From Annona cherimola (Eukaryota > Streptophyta > Magnoliopsida > Magnoliales > Annonaceae): a stretch of 64,000 nt of DNA. This document shows positions 35,250 to 48,900 of the stretch, piece by piece; within the stretch, counting starts at the first letter, position 1; the number at the start of each line of letters is the position of its first letter. The notes beneath the pieces are model-generated. The model was not told the origin of the DNA and made no database searches. It worked only from the letters and a program-made list of their open reading frames with translations. The position numbers were made by a program, and so were the translations under genes. The stretch lies in the NCBI GenBank assembly GCA_030490835.1, contig CM059971.1, positions 71,194,224 through 71,258,223 of the forward strand, read 5' to 3'.

Positions 35250-37216
35250 TATGACGCCCTATTACCTAGGTATCTTCAATGATTAGTTAATGATCTAAGA
35301 AAAATTTGGCAACATCTCCCATAACCTATAAGGGGGTGGTATGATATACAAAATCTGTTATACATGAACATCATAATTCCATTAGAAGATATAAACACTT
35401 AGCTTTACATTCACATATTCACATATCCATGCTATAAAGACATCTATAAAGAAATAAAATCATTATAATTCATCATTACTTTACAAAATAACCCAAAATA
35501 ATATATACATATGTTTACATAAATTGGAATCAAATTCGGAAATATCTAAGAACAATATATTCTTCATAGATGAGCCAAATTAGGTAAATATTTAGACTAA
35601 TTAGTGTAAAAAAGAAGCATAAAGTCAAAATAGCTAAAAACATACCTCCAAGGTTATATCCTCCCCCAATCTTGTCTCGAGGTTCTTCTCCTGGCCTATG
35701 GTCTAAAAACAAAATAACAAATAATGTAAGTCTAAATAGACTCAATAAGTAGATAACAGTTATCATGAAAATAGAAGTAGATAAGGCTCATGATACACAT
35801 GCCATAACAATAATACAGAATGTCAACTCCTAAATGACTATATAAGATGCAAAATCAACGTTCACGTCAAAGAAAACATGTATATAGTCACATGTCTTTA
35901 ATGAGCCATGAACAACCCTTTTTTTATGTCAATCAAGGACCATAAATAACTCTTTTCTAATATTAATCAAAGACCATGAACAACCCTATACAACTGTGCA
36001 ACCCATTTATATTTACAATTGTATATTAAATTTAAATGATATAACATACTCATGATAATACTCATGCATAGAACTACCAAACTACTTTCACTTATCATGG
36101 ATGATGCATCATCCCATACACACAAAATGAATATGATAAATCACGCATATAACATCATTAAAATCAACAAATATACAGTTTGATTTAGCACATCAACTAT
36201 CATGCAAGCAATCCATCAAACCTAATAGGCATTAGAAAGCAAACCTCTAGTTCTCCATGCCAGTTAATTACACTCAAGCCATATCACGTTCTAGTGTTGT
36301 GAAAACTACAAAGATGTCATATATTCCACTAACCTAGAAAGAAATATCTGATTTCCCATGAAACTATCTAACTCTAACTCATCTGAAGTGCAAAATGCCT
36401 TAACTGTGGCATGGACGATATCCACTCCCATCAATTCTATAATACGTTTAAAAAGAGAATTCATCATTAACTTGAGAAAATGGAATATCTATCTACCTTG
36501 ATCATAATTTTTTCTAAGAATAGTAACTCTAAACCTGTATATCTTAGATTTTGAACTTTGTTATTGCAAATTGGCGATCTTCAAGGCAGTTTGGCAAAAT
36601 TTTGAGAAGATTTGGGATAGGATCGAATACTGTGAAGAAGAGAAAATAGAAGGAAAGGAGGCAAAAATGAGAAGAGAAGAAAAGAAAAATAAAATGGAGC
36701 CCTAACCTAGACGGGCCTTTCTTTTAATGGCCATCATCGGGCGGGCCAAGCCCAAGCATGGGCTAAGCCCGATTGCAGTTTGCAACTTTCTTTTCCACTC
36801 ATACAACTTGTTGAATTAAAAATTTAACAACGGGTGTTGCTCCCTTGATCCCCGCGACCTGACCAGACAAGTCGAACTGCTTACTTTACGAGGTTCAAGA
36901 TAGTCTTAATGCCTCAAACGACGTATTAATCATACACATTTAAATCAATACTCAATAAATATATCATAATCAAATGATGCAGCTACAGAAATATGTTAGT
37001 GCACACACTCATACTCATGTTTAGCATACTCATGAATAGTATCTCATACAACTCAATATGTTAAGATCATAACAAATACATGCATGCACTAGATGTCATA
37101 TATATATATATATGTTATATGTCATACTAACAATATTAATTCTTAGTAGTATATTCATAAATTATCTTATGGTCAGGGAATGGTTATAATAAAATTAAAA
37201 AAATCTGGTCCTTACA
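35250..37216 (-). mobile_element. Solo LTR, 1967 bp, minus orientation
   Basis: On the minus strand it begins TGTAAGGACCAGA (37216) and ends near GGGCGTCATA (35250). ATCTC flanks it at 35245-35249 and 37217-37221, a perfect 5-bp duplication. It is a diverged copy of the LTR at 41931-43704: matching landmarks are the GGTCAGGTCGCGGGG word, AACTGCCTTGAAG, the ATCTACTT..TGRGTCTATTTAGACT stretch, and the acceptor-like TTTTTAGACCATAGG. No coding sequence. Family probably Ty3/gypsy by its TGTAA-G-CC/GG-CG-TTACA ends. Confidence 0.75.
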
Positions 37217-38261
37217 ATCTCATATAGTTCTTAATTTCCAACAATGGCTTCAAAGACAATAGTTACCAACCTTAATAAAGATGAAAAACCAACTAGTGAC
37301 AACTATGATATCTAACATAGAAAAGTTTAATATATCTTGGAAGAATAAGAAATATTAGATTTTCTTATTAATATCATACATGAATTCAAAGAGTATACTA
37401 CTGTTAGTGAGCAACCCTAAAAGAGAAATATGACAGTACATTTATTACTAAGATGAAGGGACTTACTATTAAGCTTGACACCAAAATATTAACATGAGGC
37501 AGCATCTTAAAGAGATGTCAAACATGATTTGAGAAGTGAAGTGTGCAGGGCATTCTCGTTGATGAGTAGCAAGTATAAACTGTGATTCAATCTCTTCGTG
37601 ATAACTAGGAGCTCGTGAAGATCAATATGATGCATAATGATAACATCAAAATTTTGCTAATATAGTATGTTATTTAAAGTTGAAAAAAGAGTGCTTAGAG
37701 GTTGCTAAATCTTCAGAGCAAGCTTATGTTGCTGCTTCTATCTCTCATAAATGTTCCTAGTTATAAGCAAAAGTAGATGCAAAGTTTTATTAGAAATTTT
37801 TTTTTAAAAAAGCTCCGACAAGGAAAAAATGTTCATTATAAACGAAGTAAGCACAAAAGAAAGAAAGACAAGACTAAGGCTAAATGCTACAACTATAGCC
37901 AGTTGGGATACTTTGCTTATGAATGCATTGAGCCAAAGAAAGTATTACTTAACTATATTTTTACTTCTATTTTTGCTAATGTTTGTAGCTCGGTAATGCT
38001 CACTGAATATCATGATTTGTGAATTATTGACTCCTAAGCAATATATTGTATAGCTAAAAATAGAGAAGTATTTGTATAGTATCATCGAATTTATATTGGA
38101 TCCCCTTGGATTCATGTAGAAAATAACTCCAAAATGGAAATAAAAAGAGATCAGTACATACAAAATAGAGTTATGTGGTGGGTGGACCTTTTTTTATATG
38201 ACGTGTTATTCATTAGATATTTGATAAAATTTAACTCTTCTTAGCCTAGTTTTTTCTATAA

Positions 38262-38535
38262 GGTTGTATTTAAGAAATGGTAAAACTTTTTATGCAAAAT
38301 TTTTTATTGTAAAATTTTTTAAATTTGTAGAAAATGATGTGATATGATAAAGTTAATAATGAGAAGTAAATTGAATAAAGTTAAAATAGATAAGTTAGTT
38401 GTACGTGTAGTTATGAAAAAATGATTAAAAAGTATGGTAATTATATGAAAAGATATAAAAAATAATTCAAAATAAGGGAGTTATAAAGATTGAAAAGTTT
38501 TAGTTTGAAAATTTTTTGTTTGCAAATATTTCATA
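38262..38535 (+). mobile_element. Degenerate Tourist-like MITE inside the copia remnant
   Basis: The internal part (AAAGTTAAAATAGATAAGTT, then AAAAAGTATGGTAATTA) matches the intact copy at 4854-5144. It interrupts the copia body between protease and integrase. Confidence 0.55.
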
Positions 38536-38634
38536 ATTTTATATGATAATTATGTAAGAGTATTTCTTGAAACAACATTTTATTGGTCTAGCTTTGTGCA
38601 AGATAGTATATGGTATTGTTAATATACAATTAAT

Positions 38635-38855
38635 AAATGTCTAATATATAAATTTTTTATCCTTGATAATTAATAAGTGGACAAATTATAATAGATATCC
38701 AATATATAAAATTTTTATTCTTGATAATTAATGAGTGGACAACTTATAATAGATATCCAATATGTAAATTTTGTATTCTTGATAATTAATGAGTGGACAA
38801 ATTATAATAGATATCTAATATATAAATTTTTTATTCTTGATACTTAATGAGTGGT
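38635..38855. repeat. 58-bp tandem repeat, about 4 copies
   Basis: Unit ATAGATATCCAATATATAAA, then TTTTTATTCTTGATAATTAATGAGTGGACAAATTATA. The landmark ATAGATATCC/T is at 38691, 38749 and 38807, an exact 58-bp period. Copies differ by a few bases. Confidence 0.85.
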
Positions 38856-41800
38856 GTCGTGTCATGTGACATAACCACTCTCACCACCACATGTTGTGTT
38901 GTACATGAGTAGGGGTTAATGGTAACCATCATCACATTTCAAGCCACTATCATGACATTTATTTTAAAAGAAATGATTATAAAAGGTGGTGACTCAAAAC
39001 ACAAAAGGGGTGAAAAAAATATGTTGTAACTAAGTCCATACTCTGCTGGAAAAATCTTGAAATTTTTCTTCATTTTGAAAAATTATCACATATTGAAGAA
39101 AATACCATAGATTAAATTATTGTATTTTTATTATAAATAATTTAATTTAAGTCTGTGTAAGTTTTCAAATTTCAATACAAGAAAAGATCTTTATTTTCTT
39201 CTTCTTAATTTTCTTTGACAATAATTTATAAAGGTAGGATAAAAAATTTCATCAATTTTTCATCCATAGTGTTTGACATTAATTGTGATAAATACATATT
39301 ACATGTTAGTTTTTTTTTTATATTACATCTTCTAATATTGATAGTATAGATGCGAATGTATAACGTGTTAAATTAAGTCACAGTGGACAAAAATGAATGA
39401 ATAGATTAGCTTCAAAAGGCCCATTCGACTCACTCACTAAAATTCACTTCCCATTTTTTGAACATTGTCTAGCTAGAAAATAACAAGGAATCCATTTGCT
39501 AATTATACTAAAGTAAAGTTTTCGTTATAATTAATTTATTTAGACATTTCTAATCTAATGAATGTGAGGGGAAGATAGAGTATTATATTTATTACATTTA
39601 TAGATGATTTTATGTGATTCGATTATGTTTTCCTAATATCTTATATGTCAGAAGTGTTAGACTACTTTAAACATTTTAAGAGTATGGTTGAGAAATAATA
39701 AAATTATAAAATTAAAGTTTTAAAAATTGACTAGGGATGTGAGTATTTATCTGATCGTTTTTAAAAAAATTATGATGAAAAGGGTATAATTAGGCAACTA
39801 AGTATTCTTGATACTTCACAACAAAATTATATTATAAAAAGAAGAAATGGAATCATTTTAGACATGGTTGGTCTATAATGAAATAAGCAAATCTTTCAAT
39901 ATCATTGAGGAGAAGTTTTACTAATTACTACTTATATACTTAACTGTGTAGCCCCAAAACAAATCTTTTTTGCTTCTTATGAATTGTGGACAAGCTGAAA
40001 GCTTGATATGAGTAAGTTGCAACTATGGAGTCGATAACTTTTATCTACAATTCCTTTCACAAATATAAAAAATGAGGTCGAGACAAAACAAATATATCTG
40101 TATTAGATACTCAAAATACTCCAAAAGATGTGTTCATTAGTGAACATGAAGATAAAAATTAAATAAAGAAATATCCTATTCTTAGAGAATGATTTTCCTA
40201 GCTAGGGTGAGATTGAAAGGAGTACTTCTCTTTATAAGACAGATGAACTTAAAGATAATGACTCTAAAATTAATTAATTGAAAAAAATGTAAAAATACCT
40301 CAATATTTTGAAATGAGTGGAAGAAATATGCGTAAACAACATCCTCATAATCCTTTATGGAGTAGCCATAGAAGCATCCACATTATCAGTTTGAGATTAA
40401 AGGAGAAACTTTTACTTTTACACAGCAAGATGAAGGAAAAAATTTTATAGATACACCCCAAGATAATGAGTCTAATTCAATTAATGATGCTCTTTTATGC
40501 CTACCTATGGAAGAATAGATAAAAACAATAGAAGAAGAGATAGAATTGTTGAAAACTAATTAAGTCTAGAATTTGATTAATCTTTTAGCACAAAGCAATT
40601 GGGGACAAACGAGTTCTCAAAATTAAGCATAAAGTAGATGGATATATTGAAAGATATAAAACTTAGTAGAAAAAGATACCTAATAGGAGAATATAAATTA
40701 TAAAAAAAACTTTTCTCTAATCATAAGATTTACTTTTATTTGCCTTGTTCTTACACTTGTTACATATTTAGATTTAGAATTATATCAAATAGACGTTAAA
40801 ACACCATTTTTCAATGGAGAACTAGATGAAAAATTTTACATGGAATAGCCCATAAACTTTATAAAAAAAGCTAGAAGCGCAAAGTTTGCAAACTCTAACA
40901 ATCTATTTATGACATTAAACAGTTGTCTAGATAGTGGTATTTAGATTCACTGAACTATATTATCTTATGAGTTTACGATGACTAATGAAAATAATTGTAT
41001 TTATGTTAGAAAGTTCAAAGTTATTTTTTGTAATTCTATCTGTTTATATTTATGACATTTAATTCATTAGAAATGATAAAGGATTCGTTGTCACCATTAA
41101 AAGATGTTTGTCCTTCATTTTTGAAATGTAGATCATAAATTTCATACTTAGAGTTAAAATTAACAAATATCCTTCAAGAAGACTATTTAGTCTATCACAT
41201 GAATCGTATATACATAAAATTCTTAATCAATTCAATATATAAAGCTACAAACCTATTGATAATCTCATAACAAAAGCAAAAGTTCGAGTTTTAAAAATAT
41301 ATCCTAAAGCACCAAAAAAAAAAGAAAAGATGAAAAATATCTCTTATATCCCTTATGCTAGTACTATTATGAGCTTAATGTACGTATGACGTTTGCTAAT
41401 TCATTCATAAAATCAATTTCTAGAGATGTATTTGTATCACACGTTAAACCTCTAGGTTTATGAGATTATGATGTATATTAGAATACTTATTTTGAAATAT
41501 TAATAAATATTTTATTATTCATAAAATACTAATATGAATGAATGACTAAATAAAAAGTATGACAACAAAGTCATGAATTGGCCTTATCTCATGGAGAATT
41601 GTCTTTAATATCTGGCAATATACAAATATGAGATAAATTAAGTGTTATAGATGTTCTATCTACATATACAACTTATAGAAGTTCTATGCAAATAGTAACG
41701 TAAGTTAATTACATTGCCTTAATAAGAGTATCAAGATGGGTCTCTTAATTATATAATGACCATAGTGGGAGATCCACTTTCCATTGGACTTTGTTAAAGC

Positions 41801-41930
41801 CAAACGTAAGTTTTTTCTTTTTTATTAATGCTTATATAGGATGAGAAATTTGAGAACTTGGAATAAGTGCTTGATAACGACTAAAATGGTATTAAAAAAT
41901 TAATGACATATGCTCTTTATATATTAAGAA

Positions 41931-43704
41931 TGTAAGGACCAGATATTTTATTTTATTTTATTTTCATTATAACCCTTCTCTATTTATGAGGTAACTTATG
42001 AACATGCCACTAGGAGTTTATGATATTAATGGATGCATAACATATATGAATATGGCATTTAGGGGACATAGTGCATATATGCATGTATTATGATCTTAAC
42101 ACATTGAATATAAATTTAAATATGTATGATTAATGTATCATTGTTGAGTATTATAACTATTTTTTTCCCTTCGTAGAGTAGATACGGGGTTCGACCTGAC
42201 CGGTCAGGTCGCGGGGGTCAAGGGGGCAGCGCTCCCAGAGAAATTTTTAATTATTAAGTTGTAGGAGCGGAAAATTAAATTACTAATTGCGACTAGATCC
42301 GACCCATGCCCTGGCCCGACTCAATGGGTTCAGTTAACATAAGCGGCCCGCGCTTTAGGGCTTCATTTTTTCATTTTCCCCTCGACTATCCTTCCTTCTT
42401 CTCCTCTTCTTATTCTTCGCTCCTCCTCTTCTTTCTCTTCCACTCAGTTCGAACCACCCGTGGATCTCTTAAGGAAAACTATACCGACTGCCTTGAAGGT
42501 TATAGATCCTAGCCCGGGAAGCTCTGAAGCTCCGAATCTCTGTAATCCAAATCTATGGTCGCTATTTTGGGAGAAATCACGGTCAAGGTAAGTAGATGTT
42601 GTCCCTTCTTGATTTAGTGATGAAATTTTATGTTAAACGTGATGTGAGACTGATGGGAATGTGTAGCGCCTGGCAACTTCATGGTATGAGGCGTAGGGTT
42701 CATAGCAGTTAGGGTTCGTGGGGAATTTGCTTTGAATGTGCGATCTCTATGATGTAAAAGACTTCTTAGCAGTTTTCATATTGTTGAAATGTGACGTGAA
42801 TTGATTCGCTCAAATGAGAGTATGAATTGAAGGTTCTTTCATTTCGCACCTATTATGTGTTTGATAAAATACTTGTGTGACAGATTTATATGTTGAATTT
42901 AAATTTCGTTGATGTTGTATGTGCGGTTTGCGACATGTATCCTTGTCCGTTATGTATGACGCGTTATTTAAAATGGTTGGTTGTAAAAGGGTTGTTCATG
43001 GCCCCTGATTGACATGACGAGAGGATTGTTCATGGCCCTTGATAAACATGAGTAGATGATTGGTTGTGTTATTCTATTTATTCATGGTTATATGCATACG
43101 ATCTTGGGAGTGGGTATTGGACCCATATTGTTAGCTTGATCACTATATGTGAATCCATCATTTTACTTATTTCCACTTTGTGCTAACCAGTATCTACTTG
43201 CTGGGTCTATTTAGACTCATATCGTTTGTCATTGTGCCTTTAGATCACAGGTCAGGTGAGGAACTTCAAGATAGGACAAGTTCAAGATCAAATCTGAGAG
43301 ACTATAGCACAATATTTTAATTTCAGTTCTTTTAAATTTATGCTCTTTTGATAATCATATGTGTAGACAATTATTGAGGCGAATTCACTTTGACAATTAT
43401 ATTGTATTTGGTATTTCAGATTGGATTATAATCCCTGTGGATGCACATATGCATGATCATTATATTTGCTTGATGTGTAAGGGTAATATTTAATGATTTT
43501 TCTTCTATATGAATGTCTTTATTATATGAAGATGCAAGTATATAAATATAGAATTGAATGTTACAGATTGAAATGTTTATGAATATCAGGTCATGTATTC
43601 CATATTAACCCTTGTGTATTATGGGGAGATGCTGCCGAATTTTTCTTAGGTTGTGTAGCACCCATTGACTAGTTATTGAGTATTTCTAGGAATGGGGCGT
43701 TACA
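41931..43704 (+). mobile_element. Solo LTR, 1774 bp, plus orientation
   Basis: Begins TGTAAGGACCAGA and ends GGGGCGTTACA. The flanks are AAGAA (41926-41930) and AGGAA (43705-43709), 4 of 5 matching. Contains a CGACCTGACCGGTCAGGTCG palindrome (about 42192-42211), a pyrimidine-rich leader (42365-42450), and a GGTAAGTAG donor-like site near 42588. Same family as 35250-37216 but opposite in orientation. Small open frames inside are not genes. Confidence 0.75.
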
Positions 43705-44402
43705 AGGAAACATTCCGCTATAGTATGTGTTTCATACCATTTGTGTTTAACAATTTTAAAAGAAATGAGTTAAAATATTTTTATTTTGATAATCTCTATC
43801 TCCTCATTATGGAAGACTTTTGAGTGAAAATAGTTTCATTTTATGCTCTATATGACTTTCAACTACATTTTAATATTGTAGTCTAATGTTTGCTATTTTA
43901 TCATATTGCCAACAAATCGTAAATGATGCAACTTTACAAGACAAGTTTAAGAAAGTGATTAGTCAATAATTGAGAACTATATGTAGGAAAGAAAGATTAT
44001 ATTTTATTTATATCACTTTCTTTATTCACTAATTGACCAATTATGTTTGTTTATATAACCTGTTTATTTAATATGATAAGTTGTAATTATAATTCAATAA
44101 GAGAGAGAATCAAGTATAGGCTTATAAGGAATTAGGCGTACCTGAATTAGCATAGCAAAATGAGTCTAGAGCATAGTGCTATATAGATATCATTTTAAAA
44201 TAATAGCTACTATATTATCCTTAATAGGTATTTAATTTTGAACTCTTAACTTATATGTTTACTTAACTGATTGTACAACCTATTTACCGATATGAACAAG
44301 TAAAAGGAAATAATAAAACTTCACTTATGCAAGAGTATCTGAACCCCATTATATATGATGTTAAGGTAATGCACATCATGTGGTTATTGCAATTGGTGGA
44401 GT
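43705..44402. other. No gene recognised
   Basis: AT-rich, possibly the tail of the decayed copia element. It ends in the 8-bp target duplication of the hAT element. Confidence 0.35.
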
Positions 44403-45314
44403 TAGGGATGTAAATAGGGTTGGGTTCAACCCGAGCCCGCATCAACCCGAACCGATTTATACCATGGTTGGGTTGAGGTTTTGGAAATTTGGTTTTTAAA
44501 AAATGGGTTCAACCCGACCCGATTTTAAAAATGGGTTGGGTTAGGGGTCGGTCGACCCGACCCGACCCGATTTCATAAGATATGTATTTACATATATTTA
44601 TGAGAGTGCATTTCATTCATATTGCTTAGATATTTAAATAAAATTGTGTTGAGTTTGGAAATTTGTTTGACTATTTGGTTGTCAAATGTTATTTGAATTT
44701 ATTTGGTTTGGAAATATATTTGGTTAATTAGTTGTGAAATTGTGTTTGGATTATTTGGTTATATTGCATCGTAAATAGGTTGTTTAGATATTTGCTCGCA
44801 TTGGTGATTTAGAATAACATAACAGGTCAACTGAGAACTTAAGATGTTTGTAGCTTTGATTGGAAGCCAACTAAGAAGGTAAGTAAGACTATAATATTCA
44901 TTTTTCTAATTTGCATAATTTACTGTAATAATTTTACTTGGCTTTCACTTTTTGACTTGCAGAAGACATCGATTGCTCAAAAATACAAAAACAAAAAAAC
45001 GAATCAATTACTAAACTTATCCTCCACTTTTGAGCTATGTAGAACTTTTATTGGTACTTATTGTTTTTATAATTATAATTATTTTTATTATTTTAGAAAT
45101 TCAGGTGAACAAAACTTTAACTAGCATTGATAACATGTGTAATCTATTAGCCCGATTTCTAACCCGAACCGAACCGATTTGAGGTGGATTGAAATAGGGT
45201 TGGGTTAAGATGTGAAAAGTAGGGTTGAAAGTAGGGTTGGGTTGTGATTTTACAAGGTGGGTTAGGGTTGTATTTGTGCCAACCCGAGTCAACCCGACCC
45301 GATTTACACCCCTA
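44403..45314. mobile_element. Non-autonomous hAT-type element, 912 bp
   Basis: The left end TAGGGATGTAAATAGGGTTG pairs with the right end, on the minus strand TAGGGGTGTAAATCGGGTCG. It is flanked by GGTGGAGT at 44395-44402 and 45315-45322, a perfect 8-bp duplication as made by hAT transposases. Subterminal regions are full of CAACCCGA/CCCGACCCGA words. No transposase is visible. Confidence 0.87.
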
Positions 45315-45322
45315 GGTGGAGT

Positions 45323-45908
45323 GGCGGTTTTTATAACCATCATCTCATCATCTTTATAAATTATGTCTAACTAGTAAGTAATCAATAATGTTATTCCTTT
45401 TTACATCGTAAAGCATTTAACTTGTAATTTGACTTTGGATTCCCACTAATTCCATTCCAGACCTTTGTGAAGAGTTTGAGATGCAATAGAAAGATTTCTT
45501 GCCCCTCCCATATTTTGTAAGCTACATGAAATTCGATTGATATAATTAATTAAATATCAAAGATTTCCATTTTCATTTACCAATATGACTTCTATATACA
45601 TTTATACATAGGAAAATAGAATTGATATGTCAATAACACTTTGTTTGATTACATTGGATTACAATGAAGATTGCTTTCACCAATACTTAAAGCCAAGATT
45701 AACACCCACGCGTTTACATGTAATACCACTGGGCTATGCCCTAGTCAACATTTGCCAATAATGCTTGTATATGCATACACAGGAAAGCACATTGATTTGA
45801 TTTCTCTGTATCCAATATATAAACTCACAGGTACTTGCAGATTATTAAAATAAACTTCATAATCCCTAGTCTAGACACAACGAATTCTAAAACTAAGTAG
45901 AAATAATA
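45323..45908. other. 3' flank of SDR2
   Basis: AT-rich. The stretch just below 45909 should hold the SDR2 3' UTR and polyadenylation region (minus strand). Nothing else recognised. Confidence 0.4.
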
Positions 45909-48900
45909 TCACAACAAAGAAAAAATTGGCACACCAGGAAGAGTGGCACCTAAATCCACGGGGAATTCATTGCCAGACACATACTCAGAGGAATCAATGA
46001 TCAAATACCGAATAAGGAATGTTAGCGTAGGATTAGTAGCACCTAACGTTCTCAAAGGGTAAGTTTTTAGAACAACATTCATGAGCCCTTTCTTCTGAAT
46101 AAGAGCCTCAGTTATCTCTGATTTGAATATTCCAGGTGATGTTGAGTTAACTCTAATGTTGTCAACTCCAAGCTCCATAGCCATTACCTGTTGTTCCAAC
46201 CACACCAAGTTTCCACAATAATATAGCCACCAGAAGAGGAACTTCAATTATTAATAATAAATGAATCACAAACTAATTATGTAGAAAATGCAACACATGT
46301 AACTTGAAATCGTGGACAATCAAACACACTTGTCGCATAGGATATGTTGAAATGAGAACTCAAATCTCTCTTACAAATACGAGTTGTGATCTTCTCATAC
46401 TAGTTTATGATTGCCCCATCTTGGACGGGTTTGAAGTTCTTAATTTTTTTTGAAAATTTTTAATAAGACTATTAATTTAGGTGAATATTGTCTACAAACC
46501 AAGTTCTACTATTTTTTAGTGTGTATATATTTATTTTATATTTTAAACTTAGGGGTATTGTAGTTAAAAATACAAAATAAATCTATGCACATCTCTAAAA
46601 TTGTTAAAATTTGGTTTATAGATAATATATACTCAAACTAATAGTTTTATTTTAAATTTTTTTTCAAAACTTTTTAAAATAGATGTTATGACTGACCTAT
46701 CATATTCATAGATGACTATTAGGCCACAAACACAAGACAGTCAATTGGCATAAGATGTTCAAGTGGAGTGAAAGATCCTTTAAAAAGGATCTAATCTCAT
46801 TCCAATTAGGGGTATCGTGGTAAAAAAAACAAAATAAATATACGCATCTTTGAAATTGACAAAACTTGGTTTATAGATAATATACACCCAGACTTATAGT
46901 TTTATTTTAAAATTTTTTGAAAATGGATGTTATGGCCAACCTATCACTAGTCATAAATGATTGTTAAGCCATAAACACAAGATAGTCAATTGCCATAAGA
47001 TGTTCAAGTGGAGTGTCCTTTATGCAAGAAATAAACAATTCTGTATATAGCTATATATTCTATAGTAGAATGTAGTTACCAAATGAAATTAGTTAAATAG
47101 TTGAGGCTGAGCAACACATACCTTGGTCATGGAGTTCAAACCAGTCTTTGATACAACATAGGCTAATGCTCCAGGTAACTGTCCACGATTAAGCCTCGTA
47201 ATAGATGAAATGTTGATTATTGATCCCTTCTGTTTTTCATTGATCATGAGCTCACTGACATACTTTGACACCAGCCAAGTTCCCGTTAGATTGGTCTTGA
47301 TAGTTGTATTCCATTCGTCCTCAGATAAATTTAGTGGGGAATGCATGCTGCCTGCATATAAGGTTCATGATGTTTAACTTCTGGCCCAGAGAATAACATC
47401 GAAGATAGAAGTGCAGAGAATATAATGATAAAAATGATAATGCTTGTCCACAAAAGTAATCCCACAGCCATTTTGCAGAAAAGGAGTAGACAATTTGCCC
47501 AACATATTGGAAAAGTACATTTTTGTGAATGGTAATGAACGCTAGATGATTTGTCCTTACATTAAAAAGGGCCCATATAAGGGGTTTTATTAAGGTGAAT
47601 AGTTTGGATGAAATATAAAAATCGGCAATCACTTTGCACTTTGCAACGGGGCTACCCAGATAAAATGAAATGCAATAAGTGAGAATGAATTGTGGGTACA
47701 AAAGACAACTTAAAAATGATATTAAAAAGTTGAATGAAAGAAACACAATAATTGCTCCATTCAAATGAAAATAGAACTTTATTATATACATCATAATGTA
47801 TTTTAACCCAAAATATATCATGAGTCCTGATCTTTTCAGGTCGGACGCACGGAGACATGTATTTTTTTATTTTTTTCATGGGCAAGTAAAGCTAGGTGTA
47901 TTAAATATATAAATCAAGTTTTACTAGTTTTGAATTTTTAAGTATTTTTTGGATTTTTAAACACAGTGGCATTTTCGTAATTTTCTAATAGAAAATTTCA
48001 GTCAGAAAATTACGGAAATGACACTGTGTTTAAAAATCCAAAAAATACTTAAAAAATCCAAAAATCATAAAACTTGGTTTATAGATTTAATACACCTAGA
48101 TTTACTTGCCTATGAAAATAAAAAAATAAAAAAATACATTTTCGGGTTGGACGCATGGAGACAGTCGTGCATCCAGCCTTAAAAGATTAGGCATCATACA
48201 TCACTCACTTATTTCTACACTTTGTAATATTTTTTAATTTTTCTTAGTAAATATGTTTTTCTAAATGTATTTAATCCATATAGTATGTTTTGCCATTTTA
48301 TGATAATTTTATATATTTATTATTTATTTTTTAAAATCAAGTCTTTAAAGGATGAAAAAATGACTTAAATGCCCTTAGAATTGCTATTTTCTAAATATGA
48401 AAAATAAATATGCAAAAGTAGTGTAAAATACAAAACTTGATATATGGATTAATAACACTTAGACAAATTCAGAAAACAAGAATGAAAAACACCTCTTGAA
48501 GGCTATAACTTTCAAGAATACATAAGCAAATAGGTCCATCATCTTAGACTGGTTTAAAAACCCATTTTTTAAAAAATTTTGAAACTTTTTTTAATAAGAT
48601 GGTTAATCTATGTATAATTATCTATAAACAAAGTTTTATCAATTTCGAAAAAAAATATATTTATTTTATATTTTTAAACAAGGTGTTGTAGTCGTTGTAT
48701 ATATATTTCTTTTATATTTTTAAACAGGGTACTCTGGTCAGTTTTACTTCTTGGTTTATAGATGATATAAACCTAAATTTACCATCTTATTAAAAAGTTT
48801 CAAAAAATAAAAAATAGGTATTATGACAACCATCGTCCTCGTAGATTATTATCCAGCAATAAACCAACAATTCAAGTTGAATGGGTGGGTGAGGATGCAA

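Larger units (their letters stand above)
37225..41800 (+). mobile_element. Decayed Ty1/copia retrotransposon body
   Basis: Protein remnants occur in copia order on the plus strand, with many stops and shifts. Gag start: ATGGCTTCAAAGACAAT at 37244, then a DNYDI.HRK-like stretch. Zinc knuckle: CYNYSQLGYFAYEC near 37886-37926. Protease: WIIDS near 38020. Integrase end: a TTYILN..APKQIFFASYELWT-like stretch at 39920-39990. Reverse transcriptase: EEIELLKTN near 40525, KHKVDGYIERYKA near 40630, then IDVKTPFFNGELDEKFYM at 40790-40850 and a YIYDI remnant of the YVDD motif near 41050. RNase H end: a VNYIAL stretch near 41705. No LTRs of its own could be defined. It is not functional. Confidence 0.7.

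Noticed and set aside
37777..38022. 81-codon frame as a host zinc-knuckle protein
   Set aside because: The CYNYSQLGYFAYEC segment is the copia Gag zinc knuckle and is followed by a protease remnant.
35250..43704. A single giant inverted-repeat DNA transposon
   Set aside because: Each arm has LTR-type TG...CA ends and its own 5-bp target duplication, and the middle is a copia body in one orientation. Two solo LTRs explain it better.
47821..48192. Direct repeat GGACGCACGGAGACA / GGACGCATGGAGACA as a long target duplication
   Set aside because: The inverted similarity extends beyond these words to CCTGATCTTTTCAGG, so they lie within the terminal inverted repeats.
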